This document shows positions 31,590 through 39,011 of a stretch of 64,000 nt of DNA, piece by piece. This stretch comes from Muribaculum gordoncarteri (lineage in GTDB: Bacteria > Bacteroidota > Bacteroidia > Bacteroidales > Muribaculaceae). Position numbers and translations under genes: made by a program. Every line of letters starts with the position of its first letter. Within the stretch, counting starts at the first letter, position 1. The stretch covers positions 434,001 through 498,000 of the forward strand of contig NZ_CP039393.1 in NCBI RefSeq assembly GCF_004803695.1, written 5' to 3'. A model generated the notes under the pieces. The model had not been told where the DNA came from and did not search any database. It saw only the letters and a program-made list of their open reading frames with translations.

Positions 31590-32906
31590 TTAGCGGAGTA
31601 GGGATGTGCGGACGCGCTTGCCTTTGAGCTTTTCGGGGGCGATGCGCGACAGGAGCGCGGCGGCTTCGGCTGCCGGTACTGCGGCAAGTGCGCTGTGATC
31701 CTTGACGATTATGCGGCCTATCGACTCGGGCTTCATGCCTCCCTGCTTGATGAGGAATCCGGCTATGTCGCCGCGTGATATTTTCTCCTTTTTGCCTGCG
31801 TTGAAGTATATTGTGGCTGTCGATGCCTTTATGGGGTCGGTCGAAGTGCCTGTGGGCGAATAGCTACGGTCGAATGTAATGTATTCAGGCAGATTATCGG
31901 CTTCGGAAGTGATGACATATACTGTGCCCGATGCGTCGACACGTGCCGTGCGTCCGTTGCGGTGAGTCCAAGTTTCCTCGGTAAGCGGCAGGTGGTAGTG
32001 TATTATCGAGTGTACCGAGTCGATGTCGAGGCCGCGTGCGCCGAGGTCGGTCGACACGAGTATAGGTGTCGTACCGTTGTTGAGCAGGTCGATAGCCTTC
32101 TCGCGGTCGGGCTGGTCGAGAGCGCCGTGATACAGCCCCACGGGCAGTCCTGCTTTCTTAAGGTGGTCGAATACTCTCACGGCGCTTTCACGGTGGTTTA
32201 CAAAGATGATGGCTTTGCCGTTGTTGAGCGACTTAAGCAGGTCGATGAGAGTGTCGATTTTGTCGCGTGCCGGACTCTCTACTTCAACGATGGCGGTGCG
32301 TTCCCTCGGTTTTTGACCTTGTTCCAGGAAGTCGATAACCTCGGGCGACGACATATTCAGGAAGTCAGGCATGTCGACAAGTCGGGTGGCCGATGTGAGA
32401 ATGATGCGCGACAGATTGGGCATCGTGCGTATCACCTTGCGCATCTCGTCATGGAATCCCAGCTCAAGTGATTTGTCATACTCGTCGAGCACAAGCACTT
32501 TTGTCGTATAAAGGTCGACATGCTTGCGGTTGATGTGGTCGAGCAGTCGGCCCGGAGTCGCCACTATTATGTCGGGGGCCGGAGTAAGCGAATTTTTCTC
32601 GTCGGCCATCGGATGTCCTCCATAGAGTGCCACCGTCTTATAGCCGGTGGCTATTTCGCGCACTACCCGGTAAATCTGCATCACCAGCTCACGCGACGGA
32701 GCGATTACCACGGCCTTGACTTCGCCCGACGGCTTGCCGAGCGCTCGCAGCATGGCTATCGTGAACGCAATCGTTTTGCCCGACCCTGTAGGTGACAGCA
32801 GCAGGTTGTTGGCCGATGTTGATTCCGTCACGCGCTTTTGCATGGGATTGAGTTCGGCTATGCCGAGTCGTGATTTGATATTGTCGAGTATGAGCGATAG
32901 TTTCAT
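31590..32906 (-). CDS. DEAD-box RNA helicase, DbpA-like
   Basis: 438 residues. Helicase motifs: SPTGSGKT (I), PSRELVMQIY (Ia), TPGRLLDH (Ib), VLVLDEYDKS (II, DEYD rather than DEAD), LTSATRL (III), STDLGARGLDID (V) and HRNGRTARV (VI). The C-terminal ~75 residues (YFNAGKKEKISRGDIAGFLI) resemble the DbpA RNA-binding domain, which targets the enzyme to 23S rRNA. GC-rich like the core, so this gene is probably resident. A -7 box lies at 32932-32939. The DEYD variant is the only oddity. Confidence 0.9.
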   Translation of the reverse strand: MKLSLILDNIKSRLGIAELNPMQKRVTESTSANNLLLSPTGSGKTIAFTIAMLRALGKPSGEVKAVVIAPSRELVMQIYRVVREIATGYKTVALYGGHPMADEKNSLTPAPDIIVATPGRLLDHINRKHVDLYTTKVLVLDEYDKSLELGFHDEMRKVIRTMPNLSRIILTSATRLVDMPDFLNMSSPEVIDFLEQGQKPRERTAIVEVESPARDKIDTLIDLLKSLNNGKAIIFVNHRESAVRVFDHLKKAGLPVGLYHGALDQPDREKAIDLLNNGTTPILVSTDLGARGLDIDSVHSIIHYHLPLTEETWTHRNGRTARVDASGTVYVITSEADNLPEYITFDRSYSPTGTSTDPIKASTATIYFNAGKKEKISRGDIAGFLIKQGGMKPESIGRIIVKDHSALAAVPAAEAAALLSRIAPEKLKGKRVRTSLLR

Positions 32907-32931
32907 TTCGGTTATGATGTTTTTTTCGTTA

Positions 32932-32939
32932 CAAAGTTA
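32932..32939 (-). promoter_or_regulatory. -7 box of the helicase promoter
   Basis: Minus-strand TAACTTTG (plus CAAAGTTA) 26 bp before the helicase ATG; no well-spaced -33 TTG. Confidence 0.45.
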
Positions 32940-33084
32940 AGCATTAGGCGGCAAATCTGAAATATTTGCTTCCTCGCTTATAGGATATAACAACACAGAT
33001 GGGTTGATAAATGTTAAATAGTGGCAATCTGACATTATAATGAACTTTTTTTACCAAAAAATATGTTAAACATTAGTGAAATAT

Positions 33085-33116
33085 TTTGAACGTATGTGGA
33101 AAAATGTGTACATTTG
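33085..33116 (+). promoter_or_regulatory. Promoter of an orphan short transcript
   Basis: TTTG at 33085-33088, 20-bp spacer, TACATTTG at 33109-33116: an excellent match to the Bacteroidetes consensus. No protein gene follows; a perfect terminator lies about 45 bp past the expected start. Confidence 0.6.
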
Positions 33117-33121
33117 TATGT

Positions 33122-33195
33122 GTGTTTTTCATAGTATTAGATTAAGATAAAGGTTTAAACGGAAAGAGATGTCGTGAGACATCTCTTTCTTATTA
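33122..33195 (+). ncRNA. Candidate small RNA (~70 nt)
   Basis: The promoter at 33085-33116 predicts a start near 33122, and a perfect 11-bp hairpin, AAAGAGATGTC (33163-33173), loop GTGA, GACATCTCTTT (33178-33188), followed by CTTATTAT, ends it. The interval has no open frame with a ribosome binding site. It lies in a 716-bp gap between the helicase and WYL-1. A leader peptide-less sRNA is the simplest reading; a terminated remnant leader of a lost gene is the alternative. Confidence 0.45.
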
Positions 33196-33287
33196 TATCC
33201 AATCGCTCCATTCCCCAATCAATAACACATTTTCACTTAATAAAAACTATGTCTGTTTCGCTTGCGGTTCTTCATTGTAGATAAGGC

Positions 33288-33428
33288 GTGACACCGAAAT
33301 ATTATAGCGCATACTCGTTATTTGGGACTATCTTCGCAACAAAGAACAACCGCATCATCGACCTCATCAATGACAGCCTATTTCTTCAAAGTAAGTGTAA
33401 CGGCATAAATGTTTTTTTAGCGAAGTGA
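33288..33428 (+). pseudogene. Possible 46-codon gene fragment in the WYL-1 upstream gap
   Basis: A GTG-started frame gives a protein-like sequence (YYSAYSLFGTIFATKNN then RIIDLINDS), with an in-frame stop directly upstream. No ribosome binding site is obvious. It may be the end of a decayed gene. Apart from this and the small-RNA candidate, I see nothing in 33196-33562. Confidence 0.25.
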
Positions 33429-33562
33429 TGAATTGATTATATGGGCGGAATTGGGGACATCGCGATGACATGGTTTCGCCTATTTTGCAAAAATTTAGGT
33501 AGATAAAAGGCGGCAATGTGAACTGAAATAGTTTACCTTATTTTAAACTACAAAAAAGTGAA

Positions 33563-33600
33563 TGTATGAAAATCATCTTCACACATTATGGTTATCTTTG
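33563..33600 (+). promoter_or_regulatory. WYL-1 promoter with operator-like inverted repeat
   Basis: TGTATGAA (33563-33570), N7, TTCACACA (33578-33585) is an inverted repeat with one mismatch. Its centre (33574) is 19 nt before the -7 box TATCTTTG (33593-33600). The repeat would cover the -33 region, as expected for an autoregulatory site. The retron promoter downstream has a closely similar site at the same distance. Confidence 0.5.
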
Positions 33601-33622
33601 TAATCGTATAAAGTTGTGAATT

Positions 33623-34537
33623 ATGGCTGACTCGACATTACGCAAATATATCTGGCTTATTAATACCATTCTTGATGCCGGTAAATTGACCTTTAGGGAG
33701 ATCAGTGAAAAATGGGACAACTCTTCCCTGAACTATAAGGGTGTGGAATTGTCAAAGCGCACATTCCATAATCATAGGATGGCTATTCTTACGGAACTGG
33801 GGGTTGATATTCAATGCACTTCCAAGAGAGAAAACAGTCAGTATTATATCGCCAATCAGGATGAAATAGAGAAGAATGATGTTCTGAACTGGCTTACCGA
33901 CAGTATGGCTACTGAGCAGTTGCTCCTTGAAAACAAGTCAATAGCCAATAAAATTGTTCTCGAACCGATTCCCGGAGGACGCGAATGGCTGACATTGCTT
34001 TTGCAGGCGTTGAGGGACAATGTGAGAATAGTCTTCCAATATACCTCGTTTCATTCCTCGACGAAAAACGACACCAATAGAACGTTGGAGCCACTGTGCC
34101 TCAAATTGTTCAAGAGAAGGTGGTATATGCTTGGTCAAACCATTGATAGCGGCAAGCGACTGATTTTCGCGCTTGACCGAATTACGAATCTTGAACTTAC
34201 CACGGAACGATTTGAATATCCGGAGGATTTTTCGGCTAAGGATTTCTTTGCAAATTTCTATGGAATCTGTTCCGATGAATATTCGCGACCCACACGAGTG
34301 ATTTTGAAATGCTACCGAGAATTTCCCAAGTATATGAGGTCGCTGCCACTGCATCATTCACAGGAGGAACTGGAAAATGGAGAGGATTTCACTACGTTCG
34401 GCTTTTATATGTCGCCGGCATATGATTTTGTTCAGGAGATTTTAAGCCACGGGAGCGATATAGAAGTGCTTGCTCCTGTTTGGCTGCGCAATTTAATAAA
34501 AGAAAAGACCGAGGCTTTGACTGCCTTGTACAAATAG
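33623..34537 (+). CDS. WYL-domain transcriptional regulator (WYL-1)
   Basis: 304 residues. N-terminal winged helix (LRKYIWLINTILDAGKLTFREISEKW), then the WYL domain at about 120-200 (VRIVFQYTSFH, LKLFKRRWYMLG, FALDRITNLEL) and a C-terminal WCX-like extension ending near IKEKTEALTALYK. This architecture is that of ligand-sensing regulators such as BrxR/CapW that control phage-defence genes. It has a ~40% similar relative in this window (WYL-2, 58028-58930; similarity judged by eye). A palindrome follows the gene, then the retron, whose promoter shares the WYL-1 operator, so WYL-1 probably represses both. Confidence 0.9.
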   Translation: MADSTLRKYIWLINTILDAGKLTFREISEKWDNSSLNYKGVELSKRTFHNHRMAILTELGVDIQCTSKRENSQYYIANQDEIEKNDVLNWLTDSMATEQLLLENKSIANKIVLEPIPGGREWLTLLLQALRDNVRIVFQYTSFHSSTKNDTNRTLEPLCLKLFKRRWYMLGQTIDSGKRLIFALDRITNLELTTERFEYPEDFSAKDFFANFYGICSDEYSRPTRVILKCYREFPKYMRSLPLHHSQEELENGEDFTTFGFYMSPAYDFVQEILSHGSDIEVLAPVWLRNLIKEKTEALTALYK

Positions 34538-34552
34538 ATTCAGCAATTTCTG

Positions 34553-34580
34553 AAAATCGTTTCATATATGAAACGATTTT
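34553..34580. terminator. Perfect 28-bp palindrome after WYL-1
   Basis: Left half AAAATCGTTTCATA is exactly self-complementary to the right half. It lies 15 bp after the WYL-1 stop and is followed by TTCATATG, so it may act as a bidirectional terminator; it also overlaps the retron operator region, so an operator role is possible. Confidence 0.5.
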
Positions 34581-34602
34581 TCATATGTCCTCTATATTTT
34601 TG
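34565..34602 (+). promoter_or_regulatory. Retron promoter with WYL-1-type operator
   Basis: TATATGAA (34565-34572), N7, TTCATATG (34580-34587) is an inverted repeat centred at 34576, 19 nt before the -7 box TATTTTTG (34595-34602). Half-site and geometry match the WYL-1 promoter (TGTATGAA...TTCACACA). A second inverted repeat, ATGTCCTCT (34585-34593) and AGAGGACAT (34619-34627), brackets the start-site region. Confidence 0.5.
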
Positions 34603-34628
34603 CGTCATAAACAAGAAAAGAGGACATT

Positions 34629-34871
34629 GAAAACATCGGTCTAACCTTTGCAACCTGTCTGCTGCATCCGGCAGACTTCGTCCTGATTTACATCAAGACG
34701 CCACCCAATGTCAGTTACTCGGCATCGGCCCTGCACGCTGTTCACTCCAGTCGTGCATGCTCCATCACCTTCGCTTCGCTCCCGGTGATGTGAAATGCAC
34801 TCCCTCGTTCACAGCGCACATTGTCGAAGCCTCGACCATCCGGCGAACACGAAAGTAAGACCGATGTTTTC
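34629..34871 (+). ncRNA. Retron msr-msd non-coding RNA
   Basis: GAAAACATCGGTCT (34629-34642) is exactly complementary to AGACCGATGTTTTC (34858-34871), a 14-bp a1/a2 helix that closes a 243-nt RNA. Inside are an msr-like hairpin GTCTGCTG/CGGCAGAC (34657-34676, loop CATC) and an msd-like arm: CAATGT 34706-34711 with ACATTG 34818-34823, CGCTGT with ACAGCG (34736-34741/34811-34816), GTGCAT 34753-34758 with ATGCAC 34795-34800, and CATCACC 34763-34769 with GGTGATG 34784-34790. The promoter starts ~20 nt before a1, and the reverse transcriptase gene begins 26 bp after a2. The branching G was not identified with certainty. Confidence 0.75.
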
Positions 34872-34896
34872 TCTGCTCTCGCAAAATGATTGAAAT

Positions 34897-35976
34897 ATGC
34901 GAACCCAAATTGCAGATTATCTCAAGGATTTAACCATCGGTAACCGCAAGGAATTATTTGAGGTGCTGAATTTCATAGCACCGCTTGTCGACTGCTGGAG
35001 CTTGGCCGAGCCCAAATCCGGCAAGCAGATAATGCGGTATGCGTCAGCCAATGCGAGAAAATCCGCTTATGTCGAGTTTTCAATCCCCAAAAAATCCGGA
35101 GGGCAGCGCACAATCAGCGCTCCGATAAAGCCGCTAAAGGCTATCCAGTCAGCAATAAACATTCTCCTGCAATCTATATTCGTGCCCGACAACCATGCCA
35201 CCGGTTTTGTATTAGATAGAAGTGTCAAGGATAATGCATTGATACATGTCGGTCAAACCTGCATATTTAATACGGATCTTGAAAATTTCTTTCCGAGCAT
35301 AACTAAAATTATGATTCGCAAGGCGCTTCATAGGGAACTTGGTGACAAATTGCAAAGCAAAGAAGTCATCAATATTATATGCAGACTATGCACCGTTCCT
35401 AACAGTTCGGGTATCGAAGTACTTCCGCAAGGCGCTCCGACATCGCCGGCATTGTCTAATATTGTGCTGAAAAGCTTTGATAAAGATATGTCAAAGCTCG
35501 CCGAACGGATGGGGTGTAAGTATTCCCGCTATGCCGATGATATAACATTCAGCCACAGCAAATCAATTCGACGAATGAGCCTGTTCTGGCAATCAAGGAT
35601 TTATAACATCATAGCGGGATATGGATTAAAAGTGAACGAGAAGAAAACAAAGACATTAGTCCGTGGCACACGCCAAGAAGTTACCGGAGTCGTTGTAGGC
35701 GATAAAATCAACGTTCCACGCTCCTGCGTAAAACATCTGCGAGTGCTTTTGCACTTGTGGAAGAAATATGGTTATACACAGGCTCAGATTATCTTCACCC
35801 GCGACTTCTGCAAGGGCAAGGAAAAGAACCTTGTCAATGTAATAGATGGTAAAATAAACTATCTTGAAATGATCAAAGGCAAAGATGACTCGACTTATAG
35901 AAAGTTGAAAAGCTGGTTCAATCGTCTTCAATGGAAAGAGAAACAAAGGTCAAACCAAATGCAAAAAGCAATATGA
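34897..35976 (+). CDS. Retron-type reverse transcriptase
   Basis: 359 residues. All hallmarks are visible: NALIHVG (113-119, retron NAxxH motif in region X), FNTDLENFFPSI (catalytic Asp of motif A), PQGAPTSPALSN (177-188), RYADDITFS with YADD at 212-215, and VTG (262-264), the retron-specific region Y motif. No maturase/X or C-terminal effector domain follows, and there is no group II intron or DGR feature. It would reverse-transcribe the RNA at 34629-34871 into msDNA. The stop codon overlaps the ATG of a hydrolase gene by 4 bp. Retrons are phage-defence systems whose accessory gene is the effector. Confidence 0.93.
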   Translation: MRTQIADYLKDLTIGNRKELFEVLNFIAPLVDCWSLAEPKSGKQIMRYASANARKSAYVEFSIPKKSGGQRTISAPIKPLKAIQSAINILLQSIFVPDNHATGFVLDRSVKDNALIHVGQTCIFNTDLENFFPSITKIMIRKALHRELGDKLQSKEVINIICRLCTVPNSSGIEVLPQGAPTSPALSNIVLKSFDKDMSKLAERMGCKYSRYADDITFSHSKSIRRMSLFWQSRIYNIIAGYGLKVNEKKTKTLVRGTRQEVTGVVVGDKINVPRSCVKHLRVLLHLWKKYGYTQAQIIFTRDFCKGKEKNLVNVIDGKINYLEMIKGKDDSTYRKLKSWFNRLQWKEKQRSNQMQKAI

Positions 35977-36190
35977 ACATCATTTATTTACATGGACTCT
36001 CCTCATCGGGTCAGTCCAACACAGCAAAAAAGCTTCGGGAACTGCTTCCTGACGACAATGTTGTCACTCCCGACATCCCTGTCAGCCCCATTGAGGCTCT
36101 TCAATTGTTGCTGCGTCTTGCCGGAGAGTATAGGGCTGATGACACACAATCGTAGTCGGTACATCTATGGGTGCCATGTCCTGCTCTTAC
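35973..36190 (+). pseudogene. Broken alpha/beta-hydrolase (YqiA/YcfP-like) coupled to the retron RT
   Basis: ATG 35973 overlaps the RT stop (ATGA). The first 60 codons read MNIIYLHGLSSSGQSNTAK..., a YqiA-type esterase N-terminus with the HG oxyanion motif, up to RADDTQ and a stop at 36153-36155. In the +1-shifted frame the family continues at once: TIVVGTSMGAM, containing the nucleophile elbow GTSMG. After about 36178 homology ends. So one frameshift plus loss of the C-terminal two thirds. Its coupling to the RT makes it the natural candidate for an ancestral retron accessory gene. Confidence 0.65.
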
Positions 36191-36264
36191 TGAAGACGCA
36201 AATGAAGATGCTGTCCAACTTGTCTATGGCAATCGGTGGTGTCAGGCCCCCTCGGTAGAGATCT

Positions 36265-36771
36265 ATGGAGAGGGCTGAGGCTCTATTTCTCCAACGACTT
36301 GATCCTGCAATAGTGGAACTTGCAAAGAGAATCGGACGAGGAAGCGAGGATGCCGGTTGCATTTCCGGGAAATTCAAGACGGCATCGCGGAGCGATATAA
36401 GCGGTATTACAGTCGGCAATGACGAGAACCGGCTTTTTGATTTCATTTTTAAAAAGATGCCTGATAACCCACGATACCGACAATTCACTAATTCATTCAC
36501 AGGTGCTGACATATTGGTCGTTTCTGATTTTGAATGGAGTTATCTGTCTGATAAAAACAAGAAATTGATAGCCGAAGCACGTACGGAGGGTATGAAATTC
36601 TATGGTCTTGGAATTCATACAAGGGAATATGAACTCGACAAGATTGAAGACTCGAACGATAACGATTGGATTAACGGATATAGATTCCTGAAGCAGTGTG
36701 ATTATCGTTATCTGTATGAGAAAGGCAAAGTTGTTGAATATTTTGAACGACCAAATATATTATGGAACTGA
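36265..36771 (+). pseudogene. VWA/CoxE (ViaA-like) protein remnant with internal deletion
   Basis: The 168-codon frame is open but looks like two parts of a larger protein joined. Its start, FLQRLDPAIVELAKRIGR, resembles the region before the VWA domain in ViaA/CoxE-like proteins; the part from DENRLFDFIF through ADILVVSDFEWSYL and GMKFYGLGIH resembles the second half of a VWA domain. The segment that should carry the metal site DxSxS is missing at ITVGND/ENRL, and the N-terminal region is absent. The sequence 36191-36264 contains only debris. Likely non-functional, though it could be expressed. Confidence 0.5.
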
Positions 36772-36980
36772 AAATGCGACTTGAAGATGCAATGGTGTAT
36801 GTACTTGCCACTGCCGGATATGGAATGACCACCCGACGAATAGCCGAGGTTATCAACCGAGAGAAACTTCATGTGCGGACTGATGGAAATCCCGTCACCG
36901 ACAGGCAGGTTTATGCCGCTGTATACCGGAATCCGCAGACTTTTGTCAAAGAAGGCGGTCGAATACTGTTTGCCATGTGA
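36762..36980 (+). CDS. Small winged-helix protein
   Basis: 72 residues, overlapping the previous frame by 10 bp. The sequence MVYVLATAGYGMTTRRIAEVINREKLHVRTDGNPVTDRQVY (quoted in part) has the look of a HARE-HTH-type winged helix: a helix, then TTRRIAEVI as the second helix and VTDRQVYAAVYRNP as recognition helix, ending with a beta hairpin. Probably DNA-binding; target unknown. The regulated promoter at 36994-37029 starts 13 bp after its stop. Confidence 0.6.
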   Translation: MELKMRLEDAMVYVLATAGYGMTTRRIAEVINREKLHVRTDGNPVTDRQVYAAVYRNPQTFVKEGGRILFAM

Positions 36981-36993
36981 TTTTATTTTGTGC

Positions 36994-37029
36994 TGTATCG
37001 CGAGTTGCAACAGGCTGACGCTTATTTTG
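36994..37029 (+). promoter_or_regulatory. WYL-2-type operator/promoter cut off from its gene by IS insertion
   Basis: TGTATC, N7, GCAACA (36994-37012) is centred 19 nt before TTATTTTG (37022-37029, one mismatch to TAnnTTTG). The geometry equals that of four or five other promoters in this window. The expected start (about 37036) is exactly at the IS junction TACTA. The sequence on the far side of the composite element (48960 onward) continues into a gene whose family also stands behind another copy of this operator, so this was very probably its promoter. Confidence 0.5.
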
Positions 37030-37040
37030 CAACAATACTA

Positions 37041-38365
37041 CTGGTGCGATAAAATCGCGTTAGTTTAGAAATCATCAAATAAAGAGAGTTCTTTGACATT
37101 TTGATTTGAATTGGTTGACAAGTCTTGGGTGGTTAGAAGTTGTCGTAACTCGACACGTTCCAAAGCAGAGATTCTGATAAGGGTCGCCACTTCGGTTATA
37201 GAATAGCAGCTTTTATAATCGGCCTTTATTCGAGCTACCGTAAGATAGGCAATGACAGCAGTCCAAAGATGGATTTTTACCGCGTTCTCGGAAAATCCCC
37301 AAAGGGTCTTCACGACAATATTCTGTTTGATCCATTTGAAGAAAACTTCTATATCCCAGCGATGGCGGTAGAGATTGGATATTTCCAAGGCACTGATTTC
37401 AAAGTTATTGGATATGAAATCCACAATTGTGTCATTGTCCGGGTCATATACTCGTACAAACCGCATGTCATCAGGATAGAGTTTACTCGATTTATATCCG
37501 GTGACACGAATCCGAGAGTCTTCTATGATGCCGGACTTTGCATCGGGTATTTCCATTTGCCCGATTGTCATGAACTTCATGTTCTCTTTCGGACGGGATA
37601 CCCAGAATGCCTGTGACTGATGGAATCTGAACAAAGCCTTGAAATCAACATAAGCCTTGTCCATCACATAGAAGGCGAATGGTTCCGGCAACAGTATGTC
37701 AAGTTCGTTGCTGTCATGCCATTTTCCATCGGTAATATGAATGTTTGCCGGTATGCTTCCACGCAAATCAAGCAATGTGTGCATCTTTACAGCGCCTTTG
37801 CTGTATTTGCCCAATGCCCATGTCGCAAGTTTTATGCTGGTTGATATGGTTGTGGAGTCCAACGCATAGATTACGTTGTCTATGGTTATCTCGGATAGTT
37901 TAGCCTTTGAATACATGGGCCTTACCAATCCTATTAGATAAATTCCCAGTCCCTCAAAAATTCGATAGTCCCGACTTTCGTTAGCCCGCGACAAAGATGT
38001 GTGGTTGACTGTTTTCCGAAAACCGAGATGATATAGCATTTTTGAATGGGCCTCCAGACATAGACAGATGTCCCGTAGCGAATCACAGCCTGTCAGCTGT
38101 CCGAAGAGCAGATGAAGGAGGTGATTGTAACTGTTGAGATTCTTTACATGCCAGTCTCCTTTATACAGCCTTACGAGCTTATCGAACTGGTAGCGCGGTA
38201 TAAATTCGATTACTTGGGAGAAAACATACTTACCCTGATTCATAATCTTGATGTTTGGGAACAACAAGACTAATAAATCAATTTCAAATCAAAAAATCAA
38301 TGTTCTCTTGTATTTGACTAAATATTAATATTTTAATAACAGTGGTAAGATTTTTATCGCACCAC
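37041..38365 (-). mobile_element. IS4-family insertion sequence, copy 1 (1325 bp)
   Basis: Ends are inverted repeats: CTGGTGCGATAAAA at the left and, read inward, GTGGTGCGATAAAAATC at the right. Both sides are flanked by TACTA (37036-37040 and 38366-38370), a likely 5-bp target duplication. It contains one transposase gene on the minus strand. A second copy of identical length is at 47635-48959. Confidence 0.85.
37065..38267 (-). CDS. IS4-family transposase with DUF4372 N-terminus (copy 1)
   Basis: 400 residues. The N-terminal ~75 residues (GKYVFSQVIEFIPRYQFDKL, HLLFGQLTGCDSLRDI) are the DUF4372 domain. The DDE catalytic core shows ALDSTTISTSIKLATWA (first Asp), VMDKAYVDFKAL (second Asp) and the YREK motif YRHRWDIEVFFKWIKQN (Glu). 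The frame is intact. It differs from copy 2 at only about seven residues (for example FGQLTG versus FGLLTG, LLTTQDL versus LLTKQDL). Confidence 0.93.
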   Translation of the reverse strand: MLFPNIKIMNQGKYVFSQVIEFIPRYQFDKLVRLYKGDWHVKNLNSYNHLLHLLFGQLTGCDSLRDICLCLEAHSKMLYHLGFRKTVNHTSLSRANESRDYRIFEGLGIYLIGLVRPMYSKAKLSEITIDNVIYALDSTTISTSIKLATWALGKYSKGAVKMHTLLDLRGSIPANIHITDGKWHDSNELDILLPEPFAFYVMDKAYVDFKALFRFHQSQAFWVSRPKENMKFMTIGQMEIPDAKSGIIEDSRIRVTGYKSSKLYPDDMRFVRVYDPDNDTIVDFISNNFEISALEISNLYRHRWDIEVFFKWIKQNIVVKTLWGFSENAVKIHLWTAVIAYLTVARIKADYKSCYSITEVATLIRISALERVELRQLLTTQDLSTNSNQNVKELSLFDDF

Positions 38366-38602
38366 TACTAATTTAGGATATAGAATTTCATAATCAGACT
38401 CGATTAAGCAGTATGGACATAAAGGCGGGGAAACCTGCCTTTATGTATATCTAATGTACTTATAAATAATTTATAATGGACAAAGATTTTAACCACTCCA
38501 TTAAGAATAGTTTAACAGCTTATTGAGGTACAAAGTCTTCATCCTCAATTTGAATAAATTAGATATTTGCGGTTTTTGCTGTTCGGTTAAAAAAATGAAA
38601 TA
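38366..38602. other. Gap between IS copy 1 and the B12 operon
   Basis: No gene seen. A 13-bp hairpin ACATAAAGGCGGG/CCTGCCTTTATGT at 38417-38446 looks like a leftover terminator of a lost gene. The remainder is AT-rich without recognised features. Confidence 0.4.
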
Positions 38603-38634
38603 TTTGGTGGTAATGGTTATTTTTTGTATTTTTG
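38603..38634 (+). promoter_or_regulatory. Promoter of the B12 uptake operon
   Basis: TTTG at 38603-38606, 20-bp spacer, TATTTTTG at 38627-38634: a full Bacteroidetes consensus promoter, with the expected start at about 38640 just where the riboswitch begins. Confidence 0.7.
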
Positions 38635-38640
38635 CGGCTG

Positions 38641-38900
38641 AAATGGTTGCTCTGCCGTCCAAGAGTGGAGGCGTGAAGGAGCATTAAAAGGGAATGAGGT
38701 GAGATTCCTCGACAGTACCCGCTGCTGTAATTCCCGTTCTTTGACGATGTATATGCGTTATTGAACAAGGTTTTTCGCAACCTGCCACTGGTCTCCGTAA
38801 GACTGGGAAGGCGCGATTGAACCGGGATAAGTCAGAAGACCTGCCATTTTCGCCAAGTGATACCGCCTACGGGACTATGGGCTTAGGTTGTCTGACTTCT
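38641..38900 (+). promoter_or_regulatory. Cobalamin (B12) riboswitch
   Basis: The aptamer core is present: AAAAGGGAATGAGGTGAGA at 38686-38704, the B12-box-like GACAGTACCCGCTGCTGTAA after it, GCCACTGG, and the 3' half AGTCAGAAGACCTGCC at 38830-38845. The element 38829-38836 (AAGTCAGA) can alternatively pair with TCTGACTT at 38891-38898, a plausible expression platform. It precedes lipoproteins, BtuG and BtuB. By analogy, adenosylcobalamin binding would shut the operon. Confidence 0.92.
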
Positions 38901-38937
38901 TACCTCGTAAGTTGTTTTTAACGACTATAATTCTATC

Positions 38938-38987
38938 TATTCCCGTTATAGCTTCACTAAGCGTTATCGGGAATATTTATTTTTTAA
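38938..38987 (+). terminator. Terminator-like hairpin between riboswitch and first gene
   Basis: TATTCCCG (38938-38945) pairs with CGGGAATA (38968-38975) with a 22-nt loop, followed by TTTATTTTTTAAT. Lies 25 bp before the first ATG; it could be the OFF-state terminator of the riboswitch. Confidence 0.55.
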
Positions 38988-39011
38988 TATTAACTAAAAA
39001 CAACAACGAGT

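Noticed and set aside
34629-35976. Diversity-generating retroelement or group II intron
   Set aside because: No template/variable repeat pair or Avd-like gene was seen, no intron maturase domain follows the RT, and the NAxxH and VTG motifs with an upstream a1/a2-closed RNA fit a retron better.
37004-37034. TTGCAACA repeats near the IS as a long target duplication
   Set aside because: The order of TTGCAACAA and TACTA is opposite on the two sides, so it is not a direct duplication; TACTA alone fits.
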